Shown piece by piece: positions 52,176-60,772 of a stretch of 64,000 nt of DNA. Under the pieces are notes generated by a model. The model saw only the letters and a program-made list of their open reading frames with translations. It did not search any database and had not been told where the DNA came from. Position numbers and translations under genes: made by a program. This DNA is from Pseudomonas sp. PD9R (GTDB lineage Bacteria > Pseudomonadota > Gammaproteobacteria > Pseudomonadales > Pseudomonadaceae). The first letter of the stretch is position 1. Each line of letters starts with the position of its first letter. The stretch is from positions 62,001 through 126,000 of the forward strand of contig NZ_JAHTMR010000009.1 of assembly GCF_019200975.1 (NCBI RefSeq), written 5' to 3'.

Positions 52176-53177
52176 TTAAATCGATCTGTCCCGCGCATCC
52201 CAATACTGCTGTGCAGTCTCAAACGCTTGCTCACGGCTTTGGCCTAGGCCACGCAAGGCCAAAGCCATGGTGGAAATCAGGGCCATTTGCGGGTAGCTGT
52301 CGACCACATCGCCACGCCACACGGCTTTCAAATGCTCAGGTTCCAGCGAAGCGGGTTTGACGTGGCGCTGGCTCGACAGTTGCGGCCATTCCTCATCCCA
52401 GCTTTCGCCGCCGATGGTGCCATAGAGGTGACTGTCGGCATCCGGGTTGATCTCGATCTCGCCGCCATCGCCCTTGACCACAATTGCGGTGTCGCCAAGC
52501 AAGCCGCTGGCATCGCGATGCACCGCCTGATAGCCAGGGTGAAAAATACTTTGCAGGCCACAGCGCGCGCGCAGTGGATTGAGAATTCGCGTCAGGGAAT
52601 GGATCGGCGAACGCAGGCCCAAGGTGTTGCGCAGGTCGATCATGCGTTGCAGTTGCGGTGCCCAGTCCACCAGCGGCATGAATGCAAGACCGCCGTTATC
52701 CAGCGCCGCACTGACCTGCTGCCAGTTACGGCACAGCGGAATTTTCAAATCATTCAGCAATTGCTCGCTATAGAGCCGGCCCGCTGTGTGGGCACCAGCG
52801 CCATGCATGAAGATGCGCACGCCGTTCTGCGCCAGGCACTTGGCCGCCAACAGATACCACGGCAAATGCCGTTTCTTGCCGGCGTAGGTGGGCCAGTCCA
52901 GATCGACCGCCAGCGCAGGTGGATTCAGGCGCGCACGCAAGGCCTCGGTGAAGCCGGCCATTTCCTCGGCGCTTTCTTCCTTGTGGCGCAGCAGCATCAG
53001 GAATGCGCCGAGCTGGGTGTCCTCGACCTTGTCGTCGAGGACCATGCCCATGGCTTCGCTGGCTTCTTCGCGGGTCAGGTCGCGGGCGCCGCGTTTGCCT
53101 TTGCCGAGGATCCGTACGAACTGGGCGAACGGGTGTTCGGCGGGCGTTTTGAGGTTCAGCGCTGGGTAGTCGGTCAT
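52176..53177 (-). CDS. glycosyltransferase family protein, TrpD2/YbiB-like
   Basis: Resembles anthranilate phosphoribosyltransferase but belongs to the TrpD2 (YbiB) group, whose E. coli member binds nucleic acids. The protein has 333 residues, with an N-terminal helical domain (LTREEASEAMGMVLDDKVED) and an alpha/beta domain. The glycine-rich phosphoribosyl site of true TrpD is replaced by FMHGAGAH, and FHPGYQAVHRDASGLLGDTA follows. It overlaps the tusE stop by four bases, so it is the fifth gene of the tus operon. The longer ORF adds 66 residues read from tusE. Confidence 0.85.
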   Translation of the reverse strand: MTDYPALNLKTPAEHPFAQFVRILGKGKRGARDLTREEASEAMGMVLDDKVEDTQLGAFLMLLRHKEESAEEMAGFTEALRARLNPPALAVDLDWPTYAGKKRHLPWYLLAAKCLAQNGVRIFMHGAGAHTAGRLYSEQLLNDLKIPLCRNWQQVSAALDNGGLAFMPLVDWAPQLQRMIDLRNTLGLRSPIHSLTRILNPLRARCGLQSIFHPGYQAVHRDASGLLGDTAIVVKGDGGEIEINPDADSHLYGTIGGESWDEEWPQLSSQRHVKPASLEPEHLKAVWRGDVVDSYPQMALISTMALALRGLGQSREQAFETAQQYWDARDRSI

Positions 53178-53509
53178 AAGCAATTCGTCGGTTTGGGCAG
53201 GCCCGCCAGTTTCGCGGCGAGTTTGGCGGGGGTGCCTTTGAACAGTCGGTTCAGGTGCAGGCTGTTGCCTTTGTCCGGGCCGAGTTTCAATGCGGTGTAC
53301 TTGATCAGCGGGCGGGTGGCCGGTGACAACTGGAATTCGGCGTAGAAACAGCGCAGCAGTTCGAGGATTTCCCAATGCTCCGGGCTCAGGTCGATGTCTT
53401 CAGCGGCTGCCAGGGCGCTGGCGACGTCGGCAGACCAGTCACTCAGTTCGACCAGAAAACCGTCCTTGTCCAACTCGATGGCGCGAGCGCCGACGGTCAA
53501 TACATTCAT
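53174..53509 (-). CDS. tusE: sulfur relay protein TusE/DsrC
   Basis: Accepts persulfide sulfur from TusBCD and passes it to MnmA. It has 111 residues, with the conserved penultimate cysteine at the C-terminus (KPTNCL) that carries the sulfur. ATG 53509 overlaps the end of tusB; the TTG two codons upstream is rejected. Confidence 0.93.
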   Translation of the reverse strand: MNVLTVGARAIELDKDGFLVELSDWSADVASALAAAEDIDLSPEHWEILELLRCFYAEFQLSPATRPLIKYTALKLGPDKGNSLHLNRLFKGTPAKLAAKLAGLPKPTNCL

Positions 53510-53799
53510 AGCCAACTGTTGACCTTGTCGTGGTGAATCGACAGTTCGACGAAGTCGGGGTAATCGATGGCCATGGCCCAGTCAGGAATATGAATAGCGC
53601 GGGCCTGGGCATCTTCGGTCAGGACGTAGAGTTTCAGGCCGCGAGCGTTCAGCGCGCTGAACGGTGCAGTGCCAGGTTGCAGGGCATAAGCCGCGTCGCC
53701 AGACAGCAGCAACGCGTCGTGAGGGCCGATCACGCGCAGGCAACTGGTCAGGCGGGAGTCGCCAAACGGGGAATGAGACAACACATGCAAAGTCGACAT
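53506..53799 (-). CDS. tusB: sulfur relay protein TusB/DsrH
   Basis: A 97-residue subunit of the TusBCD hexamer. The sequence MSTLHVLSHSPFGDSRLTSCL is typical of DsrH/TusB. It overlaps tusE downstream by four bases and tusC upstream by one base. Confidence 0.9.
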   Translation of the reverse strand: MSTLHVLSHSPFGDSRLTSCLRVIGPHDALLLSGDAAYALQPGTAPFSALNARGLKLYVLTEDAQARAIHIPDWAMAIDYPDFVELSIHHDKVNSWL

Positions 53800-54161
53800 C
53801 AGAGGGTGATCACCTGGTGGTAACGGTCAATGAGTGCAGTGATTTCGTGGGCGGCCAGCATTTCGGCTTCTTCCAGCGACAGTGCGCTGGGGTCCAGGCC
53901 GCGTTCTTTGGCGCTCTTGGCGCAGAAGAACAACTCTTCGACACCGAACATCGGCAGGGCTTGCAGGTTGGCACTCAGGTCTTTTTGTTGCAGAGCCTTG
54001 GCGTCCTGTTTTGCGGCGAGCTGGAACACGCCGTCGTCGAGAAACAGCAGGCCAATGGGCAAGTCGAAGGCGCCACCCGCGAGCACGATGTCCAGCGCTT
54101 CCCGCGCGCCCGGCCCGGACCATGGCGCCTGACGGCTGATGATCAACAAGGATTTAGGCAT
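53799..54161 (-). CDS. tusC: sulfur relay protein TusC/DsrF
   Basis: A 120-residue DsrE/F-fold subunit of TusBCD, assigned from position between tusD and tusB and from the DsrF-like pattern (APWSGPGAREALDIVLAGGA, then LLFLDDGVFQL). It starts one base after the tusD stop region. Confidence 0.9.
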   Translation of the reverse strand: MPKSLLIISRQAPWSGPGAREALDIVLAGGAFDLPIGLLFLDDGVFQLAAKQDAKALQQKDLSANLQALPMFGVEELFFCAKSAKERGLDPSALSLEEAEMLAAHEITALIDRYHQVITL

Positions 54162-54162
54162 A

Positions 54163-54555
54163 TCACGCGCCTCCGAAACAGATCAGGCGGTCAGCATCCT
54201 GCACCGCGTCGTGCAACTGGCCGAGGCCGGACAATTCCCAAGGCGTTTCTACCGCAACGGCATCGCGTGCGTAGCGCTTGGCTTCCTCTTCGTTCAGAAC
54301 GCCACGGCGCAGTGCAGCGGCGATGCACACCACGCCATCGAGTTGCTGTTCACTGACAAAGGCGCGCCATTGCTTGGGCAAGTCGAATTCGTCTTGCGGT
54401 GTCACCACACTGCTGGACGCGTTGTAGACGCCGTCCTGGTAAAAAAACAGCCGGACAATCTCATGCCCGCCGGCCAGCACGGCCTGGGCGAACAACAAGG
54501 CGCGGCGCGAGGAGGGCGCATGGGCGGCGGAAAACACAGCAATGGCGAACTTCAT
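54163..54555 (-). CDS. tusD: sulfurtransferase TusD/DsrE
   Basis: The 130-residue catalytic subunit of TusBCD that takes sulfur from TusA. The active-site cysteine is C77 in DGVVCIAAALRRG. The start MKFAIAVFS fits the family; the longer frame adds ten residues. First gene of the tusDCBE-trpD2 operon. Confidence 0.93.
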   Translation of the reverse strand: MKFAIAVFSAAHAPSSRRALLFAQAVLAGGHEIVRLFFYQDGVYNASSSVVTPQDEFDLPKQWRAFVSEQQLDGVVCIAAALRRGVLNEEEAKRYARDAVAVETPWELSGLGQLHDAVQDADRLICFGGA

Positions 54556-54633
54556 GGCGGACTCGATCAGCGAAACTGCGGCCATGATAAAGCTTTATCG
54601 GCGGGGCGGCGAAGGGCGTTTACCGATCCCACT

Positions 54634-54664
54634 GTGGAGCTGCCGAAGGTTCGGCAGCTCCTAC
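54634..54664. repeat. short inverted repeat made from REP arms
   Basis: GTGGAGCTGCCGAA and TTCGGCAGCTCCTAC meet with almost no spacer, a collapsed REP doublet lacking the inner GATC part. It lies between tusD and the DUF1275 gene. Confidence 0.7.
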
Positions 54665-54677
54665 AGGGATTGGGGTG

Positions 54678-55394
54678 TTAACGGGGCATATAGCCTAGCT
54701 GCCACCGTCTGGGAATTTTCAGCGACAGTAACCCCAACAACGCAGCCAGCAGGCCGCTGGCAAACAGCGCCTTGAGGCCCAAATGATGTTCGAGCACGGC
54801 ACCCAGCACCGCGCCCGCAAACATGCCCGTCCAGGGGATCAATTGCACGCGCCAACCGTTGCGCCGTTCGCCAAGTATCCAGCGCCCCAGTCCGCGACCG
54901 AAGCGCGACAGGGCACCAGTCACGTAGGTCAGGCCGACTGGCAGCCCGTTCACTTCTTCCACCGCAGCATTGAGCATGCCCATCGCAATGATCGCCGCCA
55001 ACAAGGCCGGCAGCTGCGAGTCATATGGCCAGGCTGCCGCGCCGCACAGCAGGGCGGCGATGCTGAGCAGCAAGGGCAGCGCCCGGCGGCCACCGAGGCG
55101 ACTGACGATAATGCCCAGCGCATTGCCCAAGATGAACGTGGCGACGAGGAGCACCAGGCGCAGGGTCAACCCCAGGTCGCCAGCGCTGATGGCGACGGCC
55201 ATTCGGGTAGTGTTGCCGCTCATGAACGAAACGAAATCGCCGCTGGCCATGAAGCCGATTGCATCCGTCATGCCGGCCAGCACCGAGAGCATGGCCACCA
55301 GCGTCAGGCCGATGCGTCCACGCCATTTCTGCGTGTGCAGATGACCGGGACTGGCGCGGTGACTTGATGGCGTGGGCAGCATCGGTGGCGGCAT
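54678..55394 (-). CDS. DUF1275 (YoaK-like) membrane protein
   Basis: A 238-residue inner-membrane protein with about six hydrophobic segments. The DUF1275 hallmark GMTDAIGFMASGDFVSFMSGNTT is seen near residues 41-63. The family has no agreed function. An alternative start is ATG 55382 (MLPTPSS), which sits at a better distance from AAGGA. Confidence 0.87.
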   Translation of the reverse strand: MPPPMLPTPSSHRASPGHLHTQKWRGRIGLTLVAMLSVLAGMTDAIGFMASGDFVSFMSGNTTRMAVAISAGDLGLTLRLVLLVATFILGNALGIIVSRLGGRRALPLLLSIAALLCGAAAWPYDSQLPALLAAIIAMGMLNAAVEEVNGLPVGLTYVTGALSRFGRGLGRWILGERRNGWRVQLIPWTGMFAGAVLGAVLEHHLGLKALFASGLLAALLGLLSLKIPRRWQLGYMPR

Positions 55395-55409
55395 CCTTGA
55401 GCGGCGGTG

Positions 55410-55739
55410 TTACGGGCGCAGTCCATATAACTCGCAATATTCCAGCCAGTCCATACCGGCCATCTCTGCCACTTCCCGATGCACTTCCAGGCGCTGCGCC
55501 TGGTAGTCCTCGGGGGTTGCGGCGGTGAGTTGCAACGTCAGTTCCCAGGCGAACAGGTCGAGGCGCTCGGCTTCGGCTTCGAAGGCTTCGTGCAAACGTT
55601 CGTCGCGATACTGGGCCGGGGTTTCGCCCTTGGCCTGGGCAAGCAGCGGGTTCAGGTTATCGAGTTCGACTCGCAATTCGGGGCGTTCATCGAGAAATTT
55701 TTTCAGTGCCTGTTCGTGTTGCTGTTCAGATGCCGCCAT
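55410..55739 (-). CDS. small acidic protein of unknown function (DUF6388-like)
   Basis: A 109-residue, strongly acidic, mostly helical protein (MAASEQQHEQALKKFLDERP at the start). I recall similar proteins in Pseudomonas under DUF6388 but have no function for them. Its ribosome-binding site AAGGAG lies inside the last codons of the upstream HTH gene and its ATG follows that stop by two bases, so translation is probably coupled. Confidence 0.75.
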   Translation of the reverse strand: MAASEQQHEQALKKFLDERPELRVELDNLNPLLAQAKGETPAQYRDERLHEAFEAEAERLDLFAWELTLQLTAATPEDYQAQRLEVHREVAEMAGMDWLEYCELYGLRP

Positions 55740-55741
55740 GG

Positions 55742-56008
55742 TCACTCCTTGGAAATGGGTTGCGAAGCTTGCTTCTTGGCCGCCTTGGCCGCTGCCGCCA
55801 GACATTCGAGGGCGAACTGCTCGGTGTAAGTCATCTGGATCAGCGTGGTTTCGCCTTTGACGGTTCTTTCGCCGTCGAGGATGTAACGGATCCGCTTGTC
55901 GGTGACGCCGATTCGCTTGGCGATCCAGGACGGCGTCTGACCGATCTGACTGATCAGCTTGTCGGCATATTCGGTCGTCGGCTTGTAAAACTCGGCATTG
56001 GGTGTCAT
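55742..56008 (-). CDS. small HTH-type DNA-binding protein, unknown role
   Basis: An 88-residue protein with a helix-turn-helix-like segment at about 33-52 (IAKRIGVTDKRIRYILDGER) and a lysine- and alanine-rich tail. It may bind DNA as a small regulator. It is the first gene of a two-gene unit with the acidic protein and is divergent from the lipoprotein gene. The start MTPNAEFYKP at 56008 is chosen; the longer frame overlaps the lipoprotein gene on the other strand. Confidence 0.72.
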   Translation of the reverse strand: MTPNAEFYKPTTEYADKLISQIGQTPSWIAKRIGVTDKRIRYILDGERTVKGETTLIQMTYTEQFALECLAAAAKAAKKQASQPISKE

Positions 56009-56150
56009 TGGATTTCCAGAAAAAGTGGGAGCGCGATGGCGCGACAGGGTGCGCGAATCGTTACGCGGTGTCGCGTTATAAATGCAGTAAAGCAGAACGA
56101 TACGTGCTGGCAGAGTGGTACAGTCCGCTTTTTCTTGATGAGCGAATGCA

Positions 56151-56501
56151 ATGCGAATTCTGATGGTGGCGCTGGCCGCGACGTTGCTGGCCGGATGCGC
56201 GGGCTCGGTGATGAGCGACGCCCGCACCAAACCCCCGTACAAGACCCTGAAGTCGGACAAGCCGGAAAAAGTCGTGGCCCAGTGCGTGCAGTTTTCCTGG
56301 CAGGACGAAGCGGTGTTTGGTGTCGATGCCGCCGCTTATCTGCAGCCAGGCGAGAAGACCGGCACGACCGTCTATACCCGTTCGGCGGAGTCTTTTGTCG
56401 ACGTGACCACCGATGCGTCGGGCACCGTGTTGAGTTACTACGCGCAGCAGGATGATTTTGTCGCCAAGCGCCGGTTGGCGGCGTTGGCGACTTGCCTGTA
56501 G
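56151..56501 (+). CDS. small putative outer-membrane lipoprotein
   Basis: A 116-residue lipoprotein with a lipobox LLAGC, C16 being the acylated residue after a short signal sequence. The mature part has no domain that I recognise. It resembles many small Pseudomonas lipoproteins of unknown role. Confidence 0.8.
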   Translation: MRILMVALAATLLAGCAGSVMSDARTKPPYKTLKSDKPEKVVAQCVQFSWQDEAVFGVDAAAYLQPGEKTGTTVYTRSAESFVDVTTDASGTVLSYYAQQDDFVAKRRLAALATCL

Positions 56502-56514
56502 GCAGATCAAGATC

Positions 56515-56548
56515 AAAAGATCGTCCGAACGCGGCCGGACGATCTTTT
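56515..56548. terminator. bidirectional terminator
   Basis: A 13-bp perfect stem, AAAAGATCGTCCG and CGGACGATCTTTT, with an 8-base loop between the convergent lipoprotein and GNAT genes. Confidence 0.9.
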
Positions 56549-56553
56549 AACGG

Positions 56554-56982
56554 TTATGAATTATTCAGGCGCTTCTGAAAAAAGTAATGCTTATGCCCCG
56601 GCGGGTAGTCGGCGATATGCCCGATTTCGCTATAGCCGTGCTTCTTGTAGAACTCGGGTGCCTGGAAGTCGAAAGTATCCAGCCACAGGCCGATGCATTC
56701 TTTCTCCCGCGCCAGGTCTTCGGCCATCTGCATCAACTTCGACCCCATGCCCTTGCCCCGCGCCTGTTCCGGCACCGACAGCAGATCGATGAACAACCAC
56801 CGATAAAACAGCCGGGCATAGAGCCCACCGACGATCTCGTCGTTATCGTCGCGTACCAGCAAGGCGACATGCTCGGGCACGGCCCCCTCGACCTTCGAGG
56901 CGTTATAGGCGCGCAAGGGTTGCAGAATGGCCTGGCGTTGTTCTTCCGTGGGGTTTTGCGACAGCTCGACTCGCAGGGGCAT
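56554..56982 (-). CDS. GNAT family N-acetyltransferase
   Basis: A 142-residue single-domain acetyltransferase. The acetyl-CoA motif is at SVPEQARGKGMGSKLMQMAE, and the C-terminal FYKKHGYSEIGHIADYPPGH closes the fold. The start MPLRVELSQNP fits; the longer ORF adds 63 unlikely residues. The substrate is unknown. Confidence 0.88.
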   Translation of the reverse strand: MPLRVELSQNPTEEQRQAILQPLRAYNASKVEGAVPEHVALLVRDDNDEIVGGLYARLFYRWLFIDLLSVPEQARGKGMGSKLMQMAEDLAREKECIGLWLDTFDFQAPEFYKKHGYSEIGHIADYPPGHKHYFFQKRLNNS

Positions 56983-57124
56983 GGCTATGTCCTTATGGCA
57001 GTGAAGCGCCAGCCTATCCCGCGCGTGGCGATTGATCCATCCCGGCAACGTGGAACCGTCACCTGTACGCAGATGTCTAGCCAAAAGACGCGTCATTCCA
57101 GAACGCTGCCTGTGAGGACATTCC

Positions 57125-57562
57125 GTGAATATTTTCGAAGCCCTGCGCGAAAGCCATGAGCGCCAACGCACTTATGCCAAAGCCTTGATCCGCACCAGCG
57201 GCGACACCCCTGAACGCGTCGATGCCTACAAACAGCTCAAGTCCGAACTCCAGGCTCACGAAACCGCTGAAGAACGGCATTTCTACATCCCGTTGATGGA
57301 GTTCGACAACGGCGTCGACCTCAGCCGCCACGCGATCTCCGAGCATCACGAAATGGATGAAATGATGGAGGAGCTCGACGAGACCGAGATGTCCAGCCCA
57401 GCCTGGCTGGCCACTGCCAAGAAGCTGTCGGAGAAGGTCCATCACCACCTGGAGGAGGAAGAGCAGAAGTTTTTCCAGATGGCCGGCAAGCTGCTGGACG
57501 ACAAACAGAAAGAGTCGCTGGCGGGTCAATATCTGAAAGAATTCAAAGCGCAGCTTGCTTGA
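57125..57562 (+). CDS. hemerythrin HHE-domain protein
   Basis: A 145-residue four-helix HHE protein, likely a di-iron binder involved in oxygen, nitric oxide or redox sensing. Candidate ligands are H11, H45, E49, H74/H75, H107/H108 and E112. Translation begins at GTG 57125, preceded by GAGGA. The role is inferred only from the domain. Confidence 0.85.
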   Translation: MNIFEALRESHERQRTYAKALIRTSGDTPERVDAYKQLKSELQAHETAEERHFYIPLMEFDNGVDLSRHAISEHHEMDEMMEELDETEMSSPAWLATAKKLSEKVHHHLEEEEQKFFQMAGKLLDDKQKESLAGQYLKEFKAQLA

Positions 57563-57626
57563 GGAATCAAGCGTCCGGCGTTTTCACCTAAGATGTGGGT
57601 CTTCTGAAAAAACAGGATGCGTTGTC

Positions 57627-58214
57627 ATGTCGAACACAGCCGAACGGGTCAACATCCTTGAGTCCCAGGTGTTGTCCCACGACTGGTATCTGCTCAAGAA
57701 AATCACCTTCGATTACCAACGCAATAACGGCGAATGGCAGCGCCAGACGCGTGAGGTCTATGACCGTGGCAATGGCGCGGCGATTCTCCTGTTCAACCGC
57801 GAAAAGAAAACCGTGGTGCTGACCCGGCAATTTCGTTTGCCGGTATTCGTCAACGGTCACGATGGTTTGCTGATTGAAGTGGCGGCGGGGTTGCTCGAAG
57901 GCGCGGCGCCCGAGGAGCGCATCCGCGCCGAAGCCGAAGAAGAAACCGGTTACCGCGTGCATCACGTGCAGAAGGTGTTTGAGGCTTACATGAGTCCGGG
58001 ATCGGTGACGGAAAAACTGCATTTCTTCATCGCTGAGTACGATGCAACTTCGAAGGTCAGTGACGGCGGCGGGCTGGAAGAAGAAACCGAAGAACTGGAC
58101 GTGCTGGAGTGGGCGTTCGACGAGGCGCTCGATGCGTTCTATCGCGGCGAAATCTGCGACGCCAAAACCATCATGCTGTTGCAGTTTGCCGCCATGAAAA
58201 ACCTCTTCAACTAA
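57627..58214 (+). CDS. nudK: Nudix hydrolase, NudK-like (GDP-mannose pyrophosphatase)
   Basis: A 195-residue Nudix protein. The box is visible in GLLEGAAPEERIRAEAEEET, near residues 91-110. The N-terminal ILESQVLSHDWYLLKKITFDY and the C-terminal GEICDAKTIMLLQFA are characteristic of NudK, which splits GDP-mannose. ATG 57627 lies 65 bp after the hemerythrin stop; the longer frame overlaps that gene. Confidence 0.88.
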   Translation: MSNTAERVNILESQVLSHDWYLLKKITFDYQRNNGEWQRQTREVYDRGNGAAILLFNREKKTVVLTRQFRLPVFVNGHDGLLIEVAAGLLEGAAPEERIRAEAEEETGYRVHHVQKVFEAYMSPGSVTEKLHFFIAEYDATSKVSDGGGLEEETEELDVLEWAFDEALDAFYRGEICDAKTIMLLQFAAMKNLFN

Positions 58215-58220
58215 AAACAG

Positions 58221-58302
58221 GATCAAAAGATCGCAGCCTTCGGCAGCTCCTACCTATTTCACATCTAATGTAGGAGCTGCCGAAGGCTGCGATCTTTTGA
58301 TT
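58221..58302. repeat. REP doublet, GTAGGAGCTGCCG family (GTAGGAG ends inside)
   Basis: AAAAGATCGCAGCC...CTCCTAC, a short spacer, then GTAGGAGCTGCCGAAGG...GATCTTTT, same arrangement as at 8531 and 50997. It separates the convergent nudK and ogt genes. Confidence 0.9.
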
Positions 58303-58314
58303 TCAAATAAATGA

Positions 58315-58827
58315 TTAAAAGCCCGGCAGGCGCGCTGTTCCGGGCCATTGCCCGCCTTCAAGGGTGAGCAACATTTCCTTGGCCTCGAGTCCCCCCGCAA
58401 ACCCCGTCAATTTCCCCGACGCGCCAATCACCCGATGACACGGCGCGACAATCGATATCGGGTTCTTGCCATTCGCCGCACCCACCGCCCGCACTGCGCT
58501 CGGGTTGCCGATCTGCACGGCGATCTGGCTGTAGCTGCGGGTCTCGCCGAATGGAATGGTCAGCAGGGCAGCCCAGACTTTTTTCTGGAACTCGGTGCCG
58601 GCAAAATCCAGCTCCAGATCGAATCGGTTGCGTGTGCCGGCGAAATATTCGCGCAGTTGATCGGCGGTGCGTATCAGGACTGGATTGTCCCGCGCTTCGC
58701 TCATTGGCCCGAGCCGTACCCGGCCCGGTTTGTCGTTTTCCCAGAGGATGGCTGCCAGTCGTGAACCGTTCGCGACCAGCTTCAATTCGCCGACCGGCGA
58801 CGCCAGGGTGATGCAGGTGTAAGTCAT
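58315..58827 (-). CDS. ogt: methylated-DNA-protein cysteine methyltransferase
   Basis: Repairs O6-alkylguanine by moving the alkyl group to its own cysteine, C130 in the PCHRV motif. The protein has 170 residues with the C-terminal helix-turn-helix region (GETRSYSQIAVQIGNPSAVR). The Ada N-terminal DNA-binding domain is absent, so this is the Ogt type. The start MTYTCITLASPVGEL fits; the longer frame runs into the divergent leader. Confidence 0.94.
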   Translation of the reverse strand: MTYTCITLASPVGELKLVANGSRLAAILWENDKPGRVRLGPMSEARDNPVLIRTADQLREYFAGTRNRFDLELDFAGTEFQKKVWAALLTIPFGETRSYSQIAVQIGNPSAVRAVGAANGKNPISIVAPCHRVIGASGKLTGFAGGLEAKEMLLTLEGGQWPGTARLPGF

Positions 58828-58976
58828 GCCGGGGGCCGCCGCGAATTGTTGAACAAGCGTTAAGGATACTGCCTCGACGGGGAGGCGCAATGCGCAATTG
58901 CGACCATACTTCGTACTGCTTTTGAAGCGTTCTCTCTGTCCATGTGCAGAGCCAAAAAACAAAAAGAGACCGAATC

Positions 58977-60704
58977 ATGAAGTACGAACCTTTTGCCAAA
59001 TCGCTGATTGCGACCTCATTGGCGCTCAGCTGCCTGACTGCCCATGCTGCTTCCGTGGCCCCGGTTGCTGCGGAAAACGGCATGGTGGTCACCGCCCAGC
59101 ATCTGGCCAGCCATGTGGGCGTGGATGTACTCAAAAGTGGCGGCAACGCCGTCGATGCCGCTGTTGCAGTGGGGTATGCGCTGGCGGTGGTGTATCCCGC
59201 CGCCGGCAACCTGGGGGGCGGCGGATTCATGACCATTCAACTGGCCGATGGTCGCAAGACCTTCCTCGATTTCCGCGAAAAAGCCCCGCTGGCCGCAACT
59301 GCCGATATGTACCTCGACAAAGAGGGCAACGTGGTCCCGGACCTCAGCACCCGTGGCCACCTGGCCGTCGGCGTGCCGGGCACCGTGTCCGGCATGGAAA
59401 TGGCGCTAAGTAAATACGGGACCAAGCCGCGCAAGGAAGTCATCGCCCCGGCAATCAAACTGGCCGAAGACGGCTTCGTGCTGGAGCAGGGCGATGTCGA
59501 TTTGCTGGACTACGCCACCGACGTGTTCAAGAAGGACATCAAGGACTCCGGCGCGATCTTCCTGAGTAACGGCGAACCGATGCAGGTCGGGCAGAAGCTG
59601 GTACAGAAAGACCTCGGCAAAACTCTGCGGACCATTTCCGAGAAGGGCGCAGACGGCTTCTATAAGGGGTGGGTGGCGGATGCCATCGTTACTTCCAGCC
59701 AGGCCAACAAGGGCATCATCACCCAGGCCGACCTCGACAAATACAAGACCCGTGAACTGGCGCCGATCGAGTGCGATTACCGTGGCTACCACGTCGTCTC
59801 GGCGCCGCCACCGAGCTCTGGCGGGGTGGTGATCTGCGAGATCATGAACATCCTCGAAGGCTACCCGATGAAGGATCTGGGCTATCACTCGGCCCAGGGC
59901 ATGCACTACCAGATCGAAGCGATGCGCCACGCTTATGTGGACCGCAACAGCTACCTCGGCGACCCGGATTTCGTGAAAAACCCGATCGCCCACCTGCTGG
60001 ATAAAAACTACGCGACCAAACTGCGCGATGCCATCAACCCGCAGAAAGCCGCCATATCCCGCGACCTCAAACCCGGCGTAGCGCCCCATGAAGGCAATAA
60101 CACCACCCATTACTCCATCGTCGACAAATGGGGCAATGCGGTGTCGGTGACTTACACCCTCAACGACTGGTTCGGTGCCGGGGTCATGGCCAGCAAGACC
60201 GGGGTCATCCTCAACGACGAAATGGACGACTTCACCTCGAAAATCGGCGTGCCGAACATGTATGGCCTGGTGCAAGGCGAAGCCAACGCCATCGCCCCCG
60301 GCAAGGCACCGCTGTCATCGATGAGCCCGACCATCGTCACCAAGGACGGCAAAGTGGTCATGGTCCTCGGGACTCCCGGGGGCAGCCGCATCATCACCGC
60401 GACGTTGCTGACCATGCTCAACGTGATCGACTACGGCATGAACATCCAGGAAGCGGTCGATGCACCGCGATTCCACCAGCAATGGCTGCCGGAGGAAACC
60501 AACCTGGAGACGTTCACCACCAGCCCGGACACGGTGAAGATTCTCGAAAGCTGGGGTCACAAGTTTGCCGGTCCCCAGGATGCCAACCACCTGGCGGCAA
60601 TTATCGTGGGTGCGCCGTCGCTGGACGGTAAACCGGTGGGCAAGAACCGCTTCTACGGTGCCAACGATCCACGGCGTAATACCGGGTTGTCGCTGGGTTA
60701 TTGA
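58977..60704 (+). CDS. ggt: gamma-glutamyltransferase (periplasmic)
   Basis: Cleaves glutathione and transfers the gamma-glutamyl group. The precursor has 575 residues with a signal peptide (MKYEPFAKSLIATSLALSCL then TAHA). It autoprocesses at T376 in NNTTHYSIVD, the nucleophile of the small subunit. GGGGFMTIQ near 80-88 and the glycine-rich TPGGSRII of the active site are present. ATG 58977 was chosen because the longer frame lacks a signal peptide. Confidence 0.95.
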   Translation: MKYEPFAKSLIATSLALSCLTAHAASVAPVAAENGMVVTAQHLASHVGVDVLKSGGNAVDAAVAVGYALAVVYPAAGNLGGGGFMTIQLADGRKTFLDFREKAPLAATADMYLDKEGNVVPDLSTRGHLAVGVPGTVSGMEMALSKYGTKPRKEVIAPAIKLAEDGFVLEQGDVDLLDYATDVFKKDIKDSGAIFLSNGEPMQVGQKLVQKDLGKTLRTISEKGADGFYKGWVADAIVTSSQANKGIITQADLDKYKTRELAPIECDYRGYHVVSAPPPSSGGVVICEIMNILEGYPMKDLGYHSAQGMHYQIEAMRHAYVDRNSYLGDPDFVKNPIAHLLDKNYATKLRDAINPQKAAISRDLKPGVAPHEGNNTTHYSIVDKWGNAVSVTYTLNDWFGAGVMASKTGVILNDEMDDFTSKIGVPNMYGLVQGEANAIAPGKAPLSSMSPTIVTKDGKVVMVLGTPGGSRIITATLLTMLNVIDYGMNIQEAVDAPRFHQQWLPEETNLETFTTSPDTVKILESWGHKFAGPQDANHLAAIIVGAPSLDGKPVGKNRFYGANDPRRNTGLSLGY

Positions 60705-60772
60705 GGGTTGTGTTTGAAAGGGGACGGACTTATGTTCGTCCCCTGATCCTCTGACTTTTCAAGGAAGGAATC

